NCBI GenBank assembly: GCA_947495915.1
Contig: CANMAW010000005.1
Span: 248,001 to 312,000 of the forward strand
DNA from: Maribacter algarum (ex Lu et al. 2025) (nom. illeg.)
Lineage (GTDB): Bacteria; Bacteroidota; Bacteroidia; Flavobacteriales; Flavobacteriaceae
Direction of reading: 5' to 3'
Length of the DNA stretch: 64,000 nucleotides
Shown here: in pieces, positions 19,124-29,215 of the stretch
Layout of the letters: every line of letters starts with the position of its first letter
How positions within the stretch are numbered: position 1 is the first letter of the stretch
Made by a program: the position numbers and the translations under genes
The notes under the pieces: generated by a model
The model's input: only the letters and a program-made list of their open reading frames with translations
Database searches by the model: none
Told to the model about the DNA's origin: nothing

Positions 19124-19571
19124 CAGTTTTTTGTTCTAATTGTATTTCTGAAATATGAATATCATGGGATAATGCTTTACACATATCATAAATGGTTAAG
19201 GCACTTACGGAAACTCCTGTTAAGGCTTCCATTTCAACACCCGTTTTTTCATTGCATTTTACGATGCATTTTATTTGTAACGCATTCTGAATGGGGTGAA
19301 TATCAATTTTGATCTTTGATAAATTTATTTGATGACATAAAGGAATCAATTCTGAGGTTTTCTTTACGGCCTGTATACCAGCAATGACAGCAGTTTGAAT
19401 TATACTACCCTTATGGCCTAAAAAATCTTGACCAGCTAATTTTGCAAATACTTCTTTAGGAAAAAATACCTTAGCTGAAGCCGTAGCCGATCTTTGGGTT
19501 ATATCTTTTTTAGAAACATCAACCATTGCGGCATTTCCTTCGTTATCAATATGAGAAAGTTCTTTAGACAT
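19098..19571 (-). CDS. moaC: Cyclic pyranopterin monophosphate synthase MoaC
   Basis: LSHIDNEGNAAMVDVSKKDITQRSATA; LIPLCHQINLSKIKID; EMEALTGVSVSALTIYDMCKA. Confidence 0.96.
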   Translation of the reverse strand: MSKELSHIDNEGNAAMVDVSKKDITQRSATASAKVFFPKEVFAKLAGQDFLGHKGSIIQTAVIAGIQAVKKTSELIPLCHQINLSKIKIDIHPIQNALQIKCIVKCNEKTGVEMEALTGVSVSALTIYDMCKALSHDIHISEIQLEQKTGGKNDFNR

Positions 19572-19580
19572 TGAAATGAA

Positions 19581-20288
19581 TTAATTAACGACAGTTGTAG
19601 TCAAAGCAAATTCTACAGCGCTTTCGGCATGAATTTCTGTAGTATTAAAGGTTGGAATGCTCACATCGTTTGGTGATATCAGCAGTGGTATTTCAGTACA
19701 ACCCAAGATAACACCTTGTGCCCCCTCTTGAACTGCCTTTTCAATAATATGTACATAAGTTTTTCGAGAAGCATCTTCGATTTTACCCTGAACGAGTTCT
19801 TTATAAATAATATCATGCACTTTATCTCTATCGGTTGCTACTGGAATGATGGCTTCAATACCGAACTGAGACTTCAAAATATTAATAAAAAAATCACGTT
19901 CCATGGTGAACTTTGTACCGAGTAAAAGCACTTTTGTCAAATTGCTTTTTTGAATTTCTTTTCCGGTAGCTTCTGCAATATGAATCAATGGCAAATCAAC
20001 ATTTTGCGTAATAGCTTCGCTACATAAATGCATAGTATTTGCACAAATTAAAATCACATCTGCCTTCGCATTTTTTAAATTGGTAGCGGCTTCAACCATT
20101 TTCTCGTTGAGCCGATTCCAATCATTAACAGTCTGTAAGGCGTGTATTTCAGAGAATTCTACTGATTCAATAACACATCGCGCAGAATGAAATCCGCCCA
20201 AAGCTTCGCGTATTTTTTGATTGATTAGTTTGTAATAGAGCTGCGTCGACTCCCAACTCATTCCACCTATAAATCCGATTTTTTTCAT
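19581..20288 (-). CDS. Aspartate/glutamate racemase family protein
   Basis: MKKIGFIGGMSWESTQLYYKLIN; VILICANTMHL; GVILGCTEIPLLI. The ATG at 20288 is preferred. Confidence 0.9.
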   Translation of the reverse strand: MKKIGFIGGMSWESTQLYYKLINQKIREALGGFHSARCVIESVEFSEIHALQTVNDWNRLNEKMVEAATNLKNAKADVILICANTMHLCSEAITQNVDLPLIHIAEATGKEIQKSNLTKVLLLGTKFTMERDFFINILKSQFGIEAIIPVATDRDKVHDIIYKELVQGKIEDASRKTYVHIIEKAVQEGAQGVILGCTEIPLLISPNDVSIPTFNTTEIHAESAVEFALTTTVVN

Positions 20289-20296
20289 AATTGTAT

Positions 20297-20716
20297 CTAA
20301 GGATGGGCAGAAACCCAAACCGTTTTATTTTCAAAATATTCTTTTTTCCAGATAGGAACGGTTTCTTTCAGGGTATCAATAAGATATCTGCAGGCTTCAA
20401 AACAAGCATCACGATGTGCGGAAGATGCCCCAACTATTACCACCGGTGCTTCGACCTTTTTCACCCCTACAGCATGGCGAATAATAACTTTATTCAACTG
20501 CCATTTATCAATTGCAGTAATTGCAATCTTATTCATTTCTTTTAGGGCCATTTTTTTATACGTTTCAAACTCTAAAGAAATTACTTCTTCCCCTTGGGTA
20601 AACTCACGAACCGTACCAACGAAAACACAAATACCTCCACTCTTGCTATCGGATAATTCCGAAAACACCTGGGAGGTATCAATATGATCTACTATTTCTA
20701 TTATCTTCTTATCCAC
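20297..20716 (-). CDS. moaE: Molybdopterin synthase catalytic subunit MoaE
   Basis: GGICVFVGTVREFTQGEEVISLEFETYKKMALKEM; IRHAVGVKKVEAPVVIVGASSAHRDACFEACRYLIDTLKETVPIWKKEYF. Confidence 0.95.
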   Translation of the reverse strand: MDKKIIEIVDHIDTSQVFSELSDSKSGGICVFVGTVREFTQGEEVISLEFETYKKMALKEMNKIAITAIDKWQLNKVIIRHAVGVKKVEAPVVIVGASSAHRDACFEACRYLIDTLKETVPIWKKEYFENKTVWVSAHP

Positions 20717-20957
20717 CGCTAACTGGGGGAATGATGGCTATTTCATCATTCCGGCTTAAAGATACATTATCTTCGGCATACTCACTGTTGACGGCTACCG
20801 CTAACGATGAAAGCTTTCGAAATTCAGGAAATGAAACAGATATCATTTCCTTTAATTCTAAAACTGTTTCCGGTGTTTTCTCTGCTTCTGAAAACTGTAA
20901 TTGCGATTTACCTACAATGTCTTTAGCAATTCCAAAAAGTAAAACATTCATAGGCAC
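20709..20957 (-). CDS. moaD: Molybdopterin synthase sulfur carrier subunit MoaD
   Basis: Small ubiquitin-like protein ending in IAIIPPVSGG; overlaps moaE start by 8 bp. Confidence 0.92.
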   Translation of the reverse strand: MPMNVLLFGIAKDIVGKSQLQFSEAEKTPETVLELKEMISVSFPEFRKLSSLAVAVNSEYAEDNVSLSRNDEIAIIPPVSGG

Positions 20958-23252
20958 TTATCCAATAACTGGTTTTGAAGCCATATTACTGACAAAAGGT
21001 TGTTTGTAAATTCTATGACCCGTCGCTTTATTCAAAGCAATGGCTACTGCTGCCCCAGCAGGTGGCAAAGTAGGCTCGCCAAGACCTGTGGGACTCAAAG
21101 TATTTTTTACAAAGTGAGTTTCTACAGTGGGAGCTTCCATCATTCTCAGCAATCGATAACTATCGTAGTTCTTGCTTTGAGGCACTCCGTCTTTAAATTT
21201 AAAGTCTCCATACATGGCGTGCCCAACACCATCGATTGCTCCGCCTTCTATCTGATTTAGAGCCCCTAATGGATTGACCACAATACCACAATCTACTGCC
21301 ACTGTTACTTTTTTCACTACAGGCCTATTGCCCTCCATTACAACGTCAGCAACCTCAGCGACATGGGTATTGTGACAATAATAGGCACAAACACCCTGGA
21401 AAACTCCGTCTTTGGGAGTATTATACCCTGATTTTTCAACTACTAATTTTAAAACATCTTGCAAGCGTTCAGCCGAGTATTGAATTCTATCATCAGTGGT
21501 TCCTTTCACTTTCTCTAATAAATCTAGTCGCATTTGAACCGGATCTTTCTCCATCACCTCAGCGAGTTCATCTAAAAAGCTTTGTTCGGCATATGATAAG
21601 AAATTGGTATATGGTGCTCGCCACGCACCGGTAGTTATATTACTATTATAACTTGCAACATCAACTTGATAGTTCTCTATTGCTCCGGCAGGAAAAAAGT
21701 TTGGAATTAAACCGTACATGTTTCCACCAACTGCTGCTTCTTTTAACTGATAACCTGTTATCTCTCCATCTTTAATACTTGCCTTAATACGATACTTAAT
21801 AGCTGGGCGGTATACCCCTGTTGTCATATCATCTTCACGGGTAGATACCATCTTCACAGGTTTGCGAATTGCATCTGAAATCTCAGCGGCTTCATACACA
21901 AAATCACCATATAAACGTCTACCGAAACCACCTCCCATTCTGGTCATTTCTAAATGAATGTCTTCAACATTTCTACCCAACAAAGCAGCAACTGTTGTAG
22001 CTGCATCCGCTGGGGTCTGTACCGGGCCTACCAAATGAATTTTGTCGTCAGTCACATTGGCATAAAAATTCATAGGCTCCATAGTATTGTGTGGTAAAAA
22101 AGGAGACTCATAAGTGCGTTCTATAACCTGATCTGCCTGAGCAAATGCCTTTTTCACATCACCATCTTTGCGCAAGGTGTTAAAATCGTTTCCGTCTAAC
22201 AACCCTGTTAAAGCTTCATCATGCTTTTCTGTACTTTCTAAAGTAGACATCTCTGACCATTTGGCTTTGATTGCCTTTTTAGCTTTGATTGTTGCCCATG
22301 TATTCTTTGCAATCACTACCACCTTTTCAGTAGGAGCCAGTTTGACGGTCCAATTTACTTGATCACCAGACAACATTGCCTTGGCTTTTTCACCAATAGT
22401 GATCACATCAATCACACCAGGTATTGACTTTGCAGCCTCTGCATCAAATGATTCTAATTTTTGACCAAAAGCAGGTGGTCGTAATACCGAGGCAAACACC
22501 ATACCTTCTGCTTTAAAATCTAAGCCGAAAAGCGGTTTACCCGTTACAATTTTATCTATATCGACATTTTTAACATCGGTACCAATGATCGTGTAATCTT
22601 TTGGATCTTTTAAAGTCACCTTACCTTCTGCTTTTTCAGCTTGGGTATCTTTAAACTCTGGATTTTCTGATTTTTCTTCTTCTGACGTAGACTCGTCTGA
22701 TTCAGGAATTTGCAATAAAGCAGCTTCGTTAACCACATCGCCGTACCCAAGGGTTTCTCCTTTTCCGTTAGAAATCACACCCTGTTTAGCAGTACATTCT
22801 GAAGCATCTACACCCCATTTTGCTGCGGCTGCATTAATCAATAGTTGCCGAGCTGTTGCACCAGTCTCTCGTAAGGCGTCCCAACCAAAACGAATTGATT
22901 GGCTACCACCTGCAACCTGACGCACAAAATTTTTAGTATCAAGAGCTCCTTGAACAACATTAACATGATTCCAAGGCACATCTAATTCTTCTGCAATAAT
23001 CATTGGCATGGCTGTCTTCACACCTTGCCCTATTTCAGGATTTGGTGAAAAAATAGTCACCATTCCTTCCTTTGATATTTTTATGAATGCATTAAAATCG
23101 TTGTAATCTAATTTTGAAATGTCTACCGGCATTTTGACATTATCTTTACACGCCGTAAACAAATTGAAGCCAATTAACATTCCGCCACTGGCAAGCGAAG
23201 AAGTTCTTAAAAAAGACCTTCTGCTAAATTTCGTTGATTTTATAGTTGACAT
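20958..23252 (-). CDS. Xanthine dehydrogenase-family / isoquinoline 1-oxidoreductase-type molybdopterin-binding large subunit
   Basis: Tat-like FSRRSFLRTSS; FSPNPEIGQGVKTAMPMIIAEELDVPW; VAGGSQSIRFGWDALRETGA; MGGGFGRRLYGDFV; GLGEPTLPPAGAAVAIALNKATG. Confidence 0.93.
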   Translation of the reverse strand: MSTIKSTKFSRRSFLRTSSLASGGMLIGFNLFTACKDNVKMPVDISKLDYNDFNAFIKISKEGMVTIFSPNPEIGQGVKTAMPMIIAEELDVPWNHVNVVQGALDTKNFVRQVAGGSQSIRFGWDALRETGATARQLLINAAAAKWGVDASECTAKQGVISNGKGETLGYGDVVNEAALLQIPESDESTSEEEKSENPEFKDTQAEKAEGKVTLKDPKDYTIIGTDVKNVDIDKIVTGKPLFGLDFKAEGMVFASVLRPPAFGQKLESFDAEAAKSIPGVIDVITIGEKAKAMLSGDQVNWTVKLAPTEKVVVIAKNTWATIKAKKAIKAKWSEMSTLESTEKHDEALTGLLDGNDFNTLRKDGDVKKAFAQADQVIERTYESPFLPHNTMEPMNFYANVTDDKIHLVGPVQTPADAATTVAALLGRNVEDIHLEMTRMGGGFGRRLYGDFVYEAAEISDAIRKPVKMVSTREDDMTTGVYRPAIKYRIKASIKDGEITGYQLKEAAVGGNMYGLIPNFFPAGAIENYQVDVASYNSNITTGAWRAPYTNFLSYAEQSFLDELAEVMEKDPVQMRLDLLEKVKGTTDDRIQYSAERLQDVLKLVVEKSGYNTPKDGVFQGVCAYYCHNTHVAEVADVVMEGNRPVVKKVTVAVDCGIVVNPLGALNQIEGGAIDGVGHAMYGDFKFKDGVPQSKNYDSYRLLRMMEAPTVETHFVKNTLSPTGLGEPTLPPAGAAVAIALNKATGHRIYKQPFVSNMASKPVIG

Positions 23253-23269
23253 TTTTTTCGATTTTTAGA

Positions 23270-23734
23270 TTAGGCCATTTTATTCTCTGCAGCTGCTGCC
23301 ACGGCTTTTTCAATTCGGTTATATGATGCGCATCTGCAAATGTTACCATGCATTGCACTTTTAATCTCCTTATTACTGGGGTTAGGATTTTTCTCTAAAA
23401 AAGCAGAAGCGGTCATAATTTGACCTGCTTGACAGTACCCACATTGCGGCACATCAATTTCTTTCCATGCCTTTTGTACAGGGTGTGACCCATCTTCTGA
23501 AAGTCCCTCTATAGTCGTAATTTCTTTGCCATCGAGTTGTGAAACTTGAAGTTGACAACTGCGTGTCGCATTTCCATCTACATGTACCGTACAAGCACCA
23601 CATTGGCCAATTCCACAGCCAAATTTAGTGCCGACCATATTTAGTTCGTCACGCAAAGCCCACAATAGTGGTGTGTCTTCAGCAGCTTCAATAGATTGTG
23701 AAGTACCGTTAATTTTTAAAGTATACGTTGGCAT
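23270..23734 (-). CDS. (2Fe-2S)-binding small subunit, isoquinoline 1-oxidoreductase/CoxS type
   Basis: GTKFGCGIGQCGACTVHVDG and CGYCQAGQIMTASAFL...MHGNICRCASYNRI: both 2Fe-2S cluster motifs. Confidence 0.95.
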   Translation of the reverse strand: MPTYTLKINGTSQSIEAAEDTPLLWALRDELNMVGTKFGCGIGQCGACTVHVDGNATRSCQLQVSQLDGKEITTIEGLSEDGSHPVQKAWKEIDVPQCGYCQAGQIMTASAFLEKNPNPSNKEIKSAMHGNICRCASYNRIEKAVAAAAENKMA

Positions 23735-23803
23735 TTTATTTTCGTATTGGTTTGTTAATTAAATAAAACAATTCCCAAATATTTGAGAGTTAAGATCTTA
23801 AAA

Positions 23804-23834
23804 TGAAAAAGCTCTTAGTTTTCACCAAGAGCTT
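23804..23834 (-). terminator. Intrinsic terminator (minus strand) downstream of the DUF6503-like gene
   Basis: aagctctt...aagagctt stem with an A-run on the plus strand (T-run on minus). Confidence 0.65.
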
Positions 23835-23947
23835 CTAAATTACATAAAAATTAATTCCTACTATTTTTTGATCAGCCTTTTTTAACCTTTTTTTAAGTTA
23901 AAGATTAGGCTACTTGTTTCTAGTTTAAAAAAAGACTAGTTCGCATT

Positions 23948-24751
23948 CTATTCTGATGCACTAACAATTTCGGCACCTTCGGGTTGTATAAAAAAGTTAG
24001 CAGGAAGCGCAGTTTCACTTAAACTTACATTTTCAAAATTCAACGATGGTTTCGCTTTTCCAATATCCCTTCCTTCGTATTCATGCCAAGTAAGGGTGTT
24101 AGGTAGAATTACACCATCAATATTTTTCCAATCGTTGTATCTGATCCATCGAATATCATCAGACTTTTCACCACTTCTAAAAGTAACAGTATATCCTAAC
24201 CAAGCCATTTGAAAAGTAGCTGGGTCATAATGTAAATAGTACTCATCTTTTGAAGACAATCCTACGCCTTCAGAAAAGCTAACTCTAATTCCTGGGTAGC
24301 TTTTACCTTCAAATTGAAGTGCTTCAGTTTCTGAATATTGAATTCCGTTATCAGCTAAAACAAAAGGCATACTGTAAAAATAAAACATCAGATTATGGTA
24401 AAAAATAGCATTGCCTTCATAGATGTTATCATCATCTTTCAACCAAATATCAGAACCATTAGACCCCATTAAGACCCCTGGCATTTCTATTTTTTCATTT
24501 CTACTTCTCAAATCGATGGTATGTTTTTCTCTATTGTTCGGCTTAGGAATTTCAAAAGATAGCACACTTTTACTTTTCCAAATGTCTAATCCGCCGTGCG
24601 CTTCTAGAATTTTATTTAATGCTGCTGGGTATTTTGAAGTGTCTATGGTTGCACCAGTTTCTTCTACAGGTTTCGTTTCCGTATTCTTTTTGGGAGCTTC
24701 TTTACATGATAAAGCAATCAAACAAATCAAGGAAATAAGTGATAATCTCAT
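23948..24751 (-). CDS. Lipoprotein, DUF6503-like
   Basis: Lipobox LIALSCKEAPKK; ILEAHGGLDIWKSKSVLSFEI pattern. Confidence 0.65.
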   Translation of the reverse strand: MRLSLISLICLIALSCKEAPKKNTETKPVEETGATIDTSKYPAALNKILEAHGGLDIWKSKSVLSFEIPKPNNREKHTIDLRSRNEKIEMPGVLMGSNGSDIWLKDDDNIYEGNAIFYHNLMFYFYSMPFVLADNGIQYSETEALQFEGKSYPGIRVSFSEGVGLSSKDEYYLHYDPATFQMAWLGYTVTFRSGEKSDDIRWIRYNDWKNIDGVILPNTLTWHEYEGRDIGKAKPSLNFENVSLSETALPANFFIQPEGAEIVSASE

Positions 24752-24802
24752 TTTTAGGTTGTTTTAGTATTTTATACTAGGTCGAAGGTATTTGAATTAA
24801 AT

Positions 24803-24810
24803 TACTTTTG
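24803..24810 (+). promoter_or_regulatory. Putative Bacteroidota -7 element (TACTTTTG), 5 nt before the ATG
   Basis: Exact TAnnTTTG match before ATG 24816. Confidence 0.45.
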
Positions 24811-24815
24811 TAGTA

Positions 24816-25625
24816 ATGAATGACATAAAACACATTTCGAGTATTCAAAACTCACTAATTAAAACTATTGTTTTACTAAAGGATAAATCTCGTGAGCGAA
24901 AAAAAACGGGATTATTTATTTTAGAAGGTAAACGTGAACTTAGGCTCGCGCAAAAAGGAAATTACCAAATACAAACAATCTTGTACTGCGAAGACATTAT
25001 TATGGCTTCAGAATTACTTTCAAGCTACAAAAACCTAAACAACACTATTGAGTTAATTTCGATTACTAAAGAGGTGTATCAAAAAATCGCATATCGTCAA
25101 AGTACTGAAGGGGTTCTAGCTATTGTTAAAAGTAAGCTTCATAATTTGGAAGATTTACAATTTAACAAACCAAACCCGTTAATATTGGTCGCTGAAGCCC
25201 CAGAAAAACCTGGAAATATGGGTGCGCTTTTACGTACGGCAGATGCCGCTAATTTAGATGCGGTTATTATTGCAAACCCCAAAGGTGATCTATACAACCC
25301 AAATAGCATTCGGTCTAGTGTGGGCTGCATTTTCACAACTCAAATAGCTACAGCAACTACCTCGGAAACTATTGCCTTCTTACAATCAACAAAAACTAAA
25401 ATTTTTTGTGCAGCTTTAAGCGCCTCAGAACCTTACACGAATATTGATTATAGTGGTTCTACAGCCATTGTTGTTGGCACCGAAGCAACTGGATTAAGCC
25501 AAGAATGGCTTCAAAATGCCAATCAAAATATTATCATACCTATGAGGGGCGAAATCGACTCTATGAATGTTTCAGTATCTGCCGCAATTATTATATTTGA
25601 GGCCTTAAGACAACGATCTCTTTAA
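24816..25625 (+). CDS. TrmH/SpoU family RNA 2'-O-methyltransferase
   Basis: LFILEGKRELRLA; PEKPGNMGALLRTADAANLDAVII; IVVGTEATGLSQEWL; IPMRGEIDSMNVSVSAAIIIFEALRQR. Confidence 0.94.
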   Translation: MNDIKHISSIQNSLIKTIVLLKDKSRERKKTGLFILEGKRELRLAQKGNYQIQTILYCEDIIMASELLSSYKNLNNTIELISITKEVYQKIAYRQSTEGVLAIVKSKLHNLEDLQFNKPNPLILVAEAPEKPGNMGALLRTADAANLDAVIIANPKGDLYNPNSIRSSVGCIFTTQIATATTSETIAFLQSTKTKIFCAALSASEPYTNIDYSGSTAIVVGTEATGLSQEWLQNANQNIIIPMRGEIDSMNVSVSAAIIIFEALRQRSL

Positions 25626-25659
25626 ATCAGATACCCCAATAATTAAAACTAACAAAACC

Positions 25660-26886
25660 TTGAATAAGCTCTTTTATATAATTGCTATAATTTTAATTTT
25701 AGAGTTTCTTGTGGAGACTGTTTTAGATTATTTAAATGCCAAACATTATGGTGATCCTATACCGGAAGAACTTACCGATGTTTTTGAAATCGCTGAATAT
25801 CAAAAATCTCAAGAATACCAAAAAACCAATTATAAATTTGGTGTTTACACTTCAATATTTTCTTTTCTTTTAACTATAGCATTTCTATTTTTTGGTGGCT
25901 TTGAATGGGTTGATCAGACCGCTAGATCATTTAGCAGTAATAACATTATAATTGCATTAATTTTCTTTGGAATAATTACCCTTGGTAGCGATCTTTTAAC
26001 CACTCCTTTTTCCTACTATCAAACTTTTACTATTGAAGAACGTTTTGGTTTCAATAAATCAACTAAAAAACTATTTTTTATTGATAAACTAAAAGGATGG
26101 CTAATGATGGTGATTCTTGGTGGCGGGGTGATCACTATTGCAATCCTTTTCTATCAGTGGGCCGGACCAAATTTCTGGTTATACGTGTGGGGACTTATGA
26201 CCATAATCATAATTTTTATGAATCTTTTTTATAGCAAACTCATCGTGCCGCTATTCAACAAACAAACCCCACTAGAAAATGGAAACTTAAAAACTCAAAT
26301 AGAAGTTTATGCTAAAAAAGTTGGATTTGAACTCCACAATATTTTTGTAATTGATGGGTCAAAACGTTCAACAAAAGCAAACGCCTATTTCTCAGGTTTT
26401 GGAAAAGAGAAAAGAGTTACTTTATATGATACGCTTATCAATGATTTAGAGGAAGAAGAAATAGTAGCTGTTTTAGCACATGAGGTAGGTCACTATAAAA
26501 AGAAACATATTGTTTATAATCTAATTGCTTCAATTTTAGTCTTAGGTTTAACCTTATTTATATTGTCATTATTCATTAATAATTCTGCCGTTGCAACCGC
26601 AATCGGAGTAACTCAACCGAGTTTTCATGCAGCTTTAATTGGTTTTGGAATTCTTTATAGTCCTATTTCAGAGATCTCCTCATTGATTATGAATATACTA
26701 TCGCGAAAATTTGAATATGAAGCTGACGATTATGCAAAAAACACCTTTGGCGCCCCACCGATGATAAGCGCCTTAAAAAAATTATCAAAACACAGTTTGA
26801 GTAATCTTACGCCGCACGCAGCATATGTTTTTATGCATTATTCTCATCCACCTCTTTTTCGCCGAATAAAAAATCTAATGGTCTGA
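25660..26886 (+). CDS. M48 family metallopeptidase (Ste24/CAAX protease-like)
   Basis: Multi-TM; VAVLAHEVGHYKKKHIVYN; FEYEADDYAKNTFG; HYSHPPLFRRIKNL. Confidence 0.95.
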   Translation: MNKLFYIIAIILILEFLVETVLDYLNAKHYGDPIPEELTDVFEIAEYQKSQEYQKTNYKFGVYTSIFSFLLTIAFLFFGGFEWVDQTARSFSSNNIIIALIFFGIITLGSDLLTTPFSYYQTFTIEERFGFNKSTKKLFFIDKLKGWLMMVILGGGVITIAILFYQWAGPNFWLYVWGLMTIIIIFMNLFYSKLIVPLFNKQTPLENGNLKTQIEVYAKKVGFELHNIFVIDGSKRSTKANAYFSGFGKEKRVTLYDTLINDLEEEEIVAVLAHEVGHYKKKHIVYNLIASILVLGLTLFILSLFINNSAVATAIGVTQPSFHAALIGFGILYSPISEISSLIMNILSRKFEYEADDYAKNTFGAPPMISALKKLSKHSLSNLTPHAAYVFMHYSHPPLFRRIKNLMV

Positions 26887-26930
26887 TTTTTGTTGTATAG
26901 TAGTAAGGATTATGCTATTTTTAATATACA

Positions 26931-29135
26931 ATGACATCAATTGCTATAGAACAAGAAAATAAAGAGATTGCAAAGCAATACAAAGAATTGCTTCGTATAA
27001 GTTATCAAACCTTAACTGATGAAGATAAGGTGTTGATACGCTCTGCTTTTGAAGTAGCCGTTGATGCTCATAAAAATCAGCGAAGAAAGTCAGGAGAAGC
27101 CTATGTTTTTCACCCTATTGCAGTGGCTAAAATTGTGGCTTCCGAAATTGGTTTAGACGCCACGTCAATTGCCTCCGCCTTATTACATGATGTCGTAGAA
27201 GATACGGAATATACGTTAGATGATATTGATCGTATGTTTGGCGAAAGCGTTGCTAGAATAGTTGATGGACTTACAAAAATTGCAGGCTTAAAGAAAGACA
27301 TGAGTACTTCGCAACAAGCGGAAAACTTTCGTAAAATGTTGTTGACATTAAATGATGATGTACGTGTTATTATTATTAAAATCGCAGATCGATATCATAA
27401 CATGCTCACCATGGATTCAATGCCTGAGCATAAGCAAGTAAAAATAGCTTCTGAAACGCTTTACATTTACGCTCCTCTTGCACACCGAATCGGACTTTAC
27501 AATATAAAAACAGAGTTAGAAGATCTTAGTTTAAAATATACTGAACCTGAGGTCTACAAAGATATTTATGATAAAATAGAAGACTCTAAAGAAGAGCAAT
27601 TAGCCTACATTGATTCATTTTCAGATGTTATAGACAAATCATTAAAAAAAGAAAAGCTTTCCTATTATATAAAGGGAAGAATGAAATCTATTTTCTCGAT
27701 TCGTAAAAAAATGAAGGCGCAGAATGTAGTATTTGATGAAATCTATGACAAATTTGCAATTCGAATCATATACAAAGCTGATAAGAATAATGAAAAATTC
27801 TTGGCGTGGAAAATCTATTCCATAGTTACCGATCACTTCACTCCTAACCCAGTACGATTACGCGATTGGATATCCTCTCCAAAATCAACCGGTTACGAAG
27901 CTTTACACATTACTGTTATGGGCCCTAAGGGGCGCTGGGTTGAAGTACAAATACGAAGCGAACGTATGCATGAGATTGCTGAAAAAGGCTATGCTGCGCA
28001 TTTCAAATACAAACATGGCGATCAAAAAGAACAGGGTATTGAAATTTGGCTGAATAAACTTCAAGAGGCTTTAGAAAATTCTACAGCCAATGCAGTTGAT
28101 TTTGTTGAAGAATTTAAACTGAATCTATATGCTAAAGAGATATTTGTATTTACGCCCAATGGTGAACTAAAATCATTGCCAAAAGGCGCAACACCTTTAG
28201 ATTTTGCATTTAATATTCATACCGAAGTTGGTATGCGCACCCGTGGAGCTAAGGTAAACAGCAAACTAGTTCCACTTAATACTACTTTAAAGAGTGGTGA
28301 TCAAGTTGAAATAATTACTTCAGAGCAAGCAAAACCAAATCAAAATTGGTTAGACTATGCAACCACAGCCCGTGCCCGTGCTAAGATTAAATCGTCGCTA
28401 CGAGAAGAGAAAAAGAGCGTTGCCATTGACGGCAAAGAAGTTTTGCGTCGAAAACTGCGTTCGCAAAAAATTGTATTAAATGAAGACACCATTAATAAAA
28501 TGGTGATTTACTTCAAACTTAAAACTAGTCTTGATTTATTTTATCGAGTGGGAATTGGTGCCATCGATAATCAAATGATTAAAGATTTTGCCTCCTCTTA
28601 TAACAATGCCTTTATTAGTTTTTTTAAGAATAAGATTCGTCGTAGTCCAGTACCCGAAGATATTCACAAAGAAGAAATCACTTCAAAATTTGACATCTTA
28701 GTTTTCGGAAAGGAAGAGGAAAAACTCGAATACAAATTATCACAGTGTTGTAACCCAATTCCCGGTGATGATGTTTTTGGCTTCGTTAGCGTTAATGAAG
28801 GCATTAAAGTGCACAAAAAAAATTGCCCCAATGCAATTCAGTTGCAATCGAACTATGCCTATCGTATAATTTCTGCGAAATGGATTGATTCAACACAAGA
28901 AGAGTTTCAATCTGAAATAAAATTAACAGGCATCGATAATTTAGGTTTGGTAAGTGAAATTACTGAGGTCATTTCTGACAACATGCATGTAAATATGCGC
29001 AATCTTAACTTTAGTACTGACGGTGGTACATTTAAGGGAAACATCACCGTTGTGGTTAAAAATAATTCTATACTTAACAAATTAATCAAGAATTTAAAGC
29101 ATATCAACGGCATCGATAAAGTGACTAGAGTTTAA
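26931..29135 (+). CDS. Bifunctional (p)ppGpp synthetase/hydrolase (RelA/SpoT family)
   Basis: HD domain HPIAVAKIVASEIGLDATSIASALLHDVVEDTEYT; synthetase domain; TGS domain; C-terminal ACT domain. Confidence 0.97.
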   Translation: MTSIAIEQENKEIAKQYKELLRISYQTLTDEDKVLIRSAFEVAVDAHKNQRRKSGEAYVFHPIAVAKIVASEIGLDATSIASALLHDVVEDTEYTLDDIDRMFGESVARIVDGLTKIAGLKKDMSTSQQAENFRKMLLTLNDDVRVIIIKIADRYHNMLTMDSMPEHKQVKIASETLYIYAPLAHRIGLYNIKTELEDLSLKYTEPEVYKDIYDKIEDSKEEQLAYIDSFSDVIDKSLKKEKLSYYIKGRMKSIFSIRKKMKAQNVVFDEIYDKFAIRIIYKADKNNEKFLAWKIYSIVTDHFTPNPVRLRDWISSPKSTGYEALHITVMGPKGRWVEVQIRSERMHEIAEKGYAAHFKYKHGDQKEQGIEIWLNKLQEALENSTANAVDFVEEFKLNLYAKEIFVFTPNGELKSLPKGATPLDFAFNIHTEVGMRTRGAKVNSKLVPLNTTLKSGDQVEIITSEQAKPNQNWLDYATTARARAKIKSSLREEKKSVAIDGKEVLRRKLRSQKIVLNEDTINKMVIYFKLKTSLDLFYRVGIGAIDNQMIKDFASSYNNAFISFFKNKIRRSPVPEDIHKEEITSKFDILVFGKEEEKLEYKLSQCCNPIPGDDVFGFVSVNEGIKVHKKNCPNAIQLQSNYAYRIISAKWIDSTQEEFQSEIKLTGIDNLGLVSEITEVISDNMHVNMRNLNFSTDGGTFKGNITVVVKNNSILNKLIKNLKHINGIDKVTRV

Positions 29136-29207
29136 ACATCACGTTTTTAATTCAAAATGTTCATTTTATGTTGATAAAACACTCTTCCAACACAGCTAAA
29201 ATAGCCG

Positions 29208-29215
29208 TACATTTG
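29208..29215 (+). promoter_or_regulatory. Putative -7 element TACATTTG upstream of fur
   Basis: Exact TAnnTTTG; overlaps the ORF-track GTG start (29215), arguing for the ATG at 29242. Confidence 0.45.
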
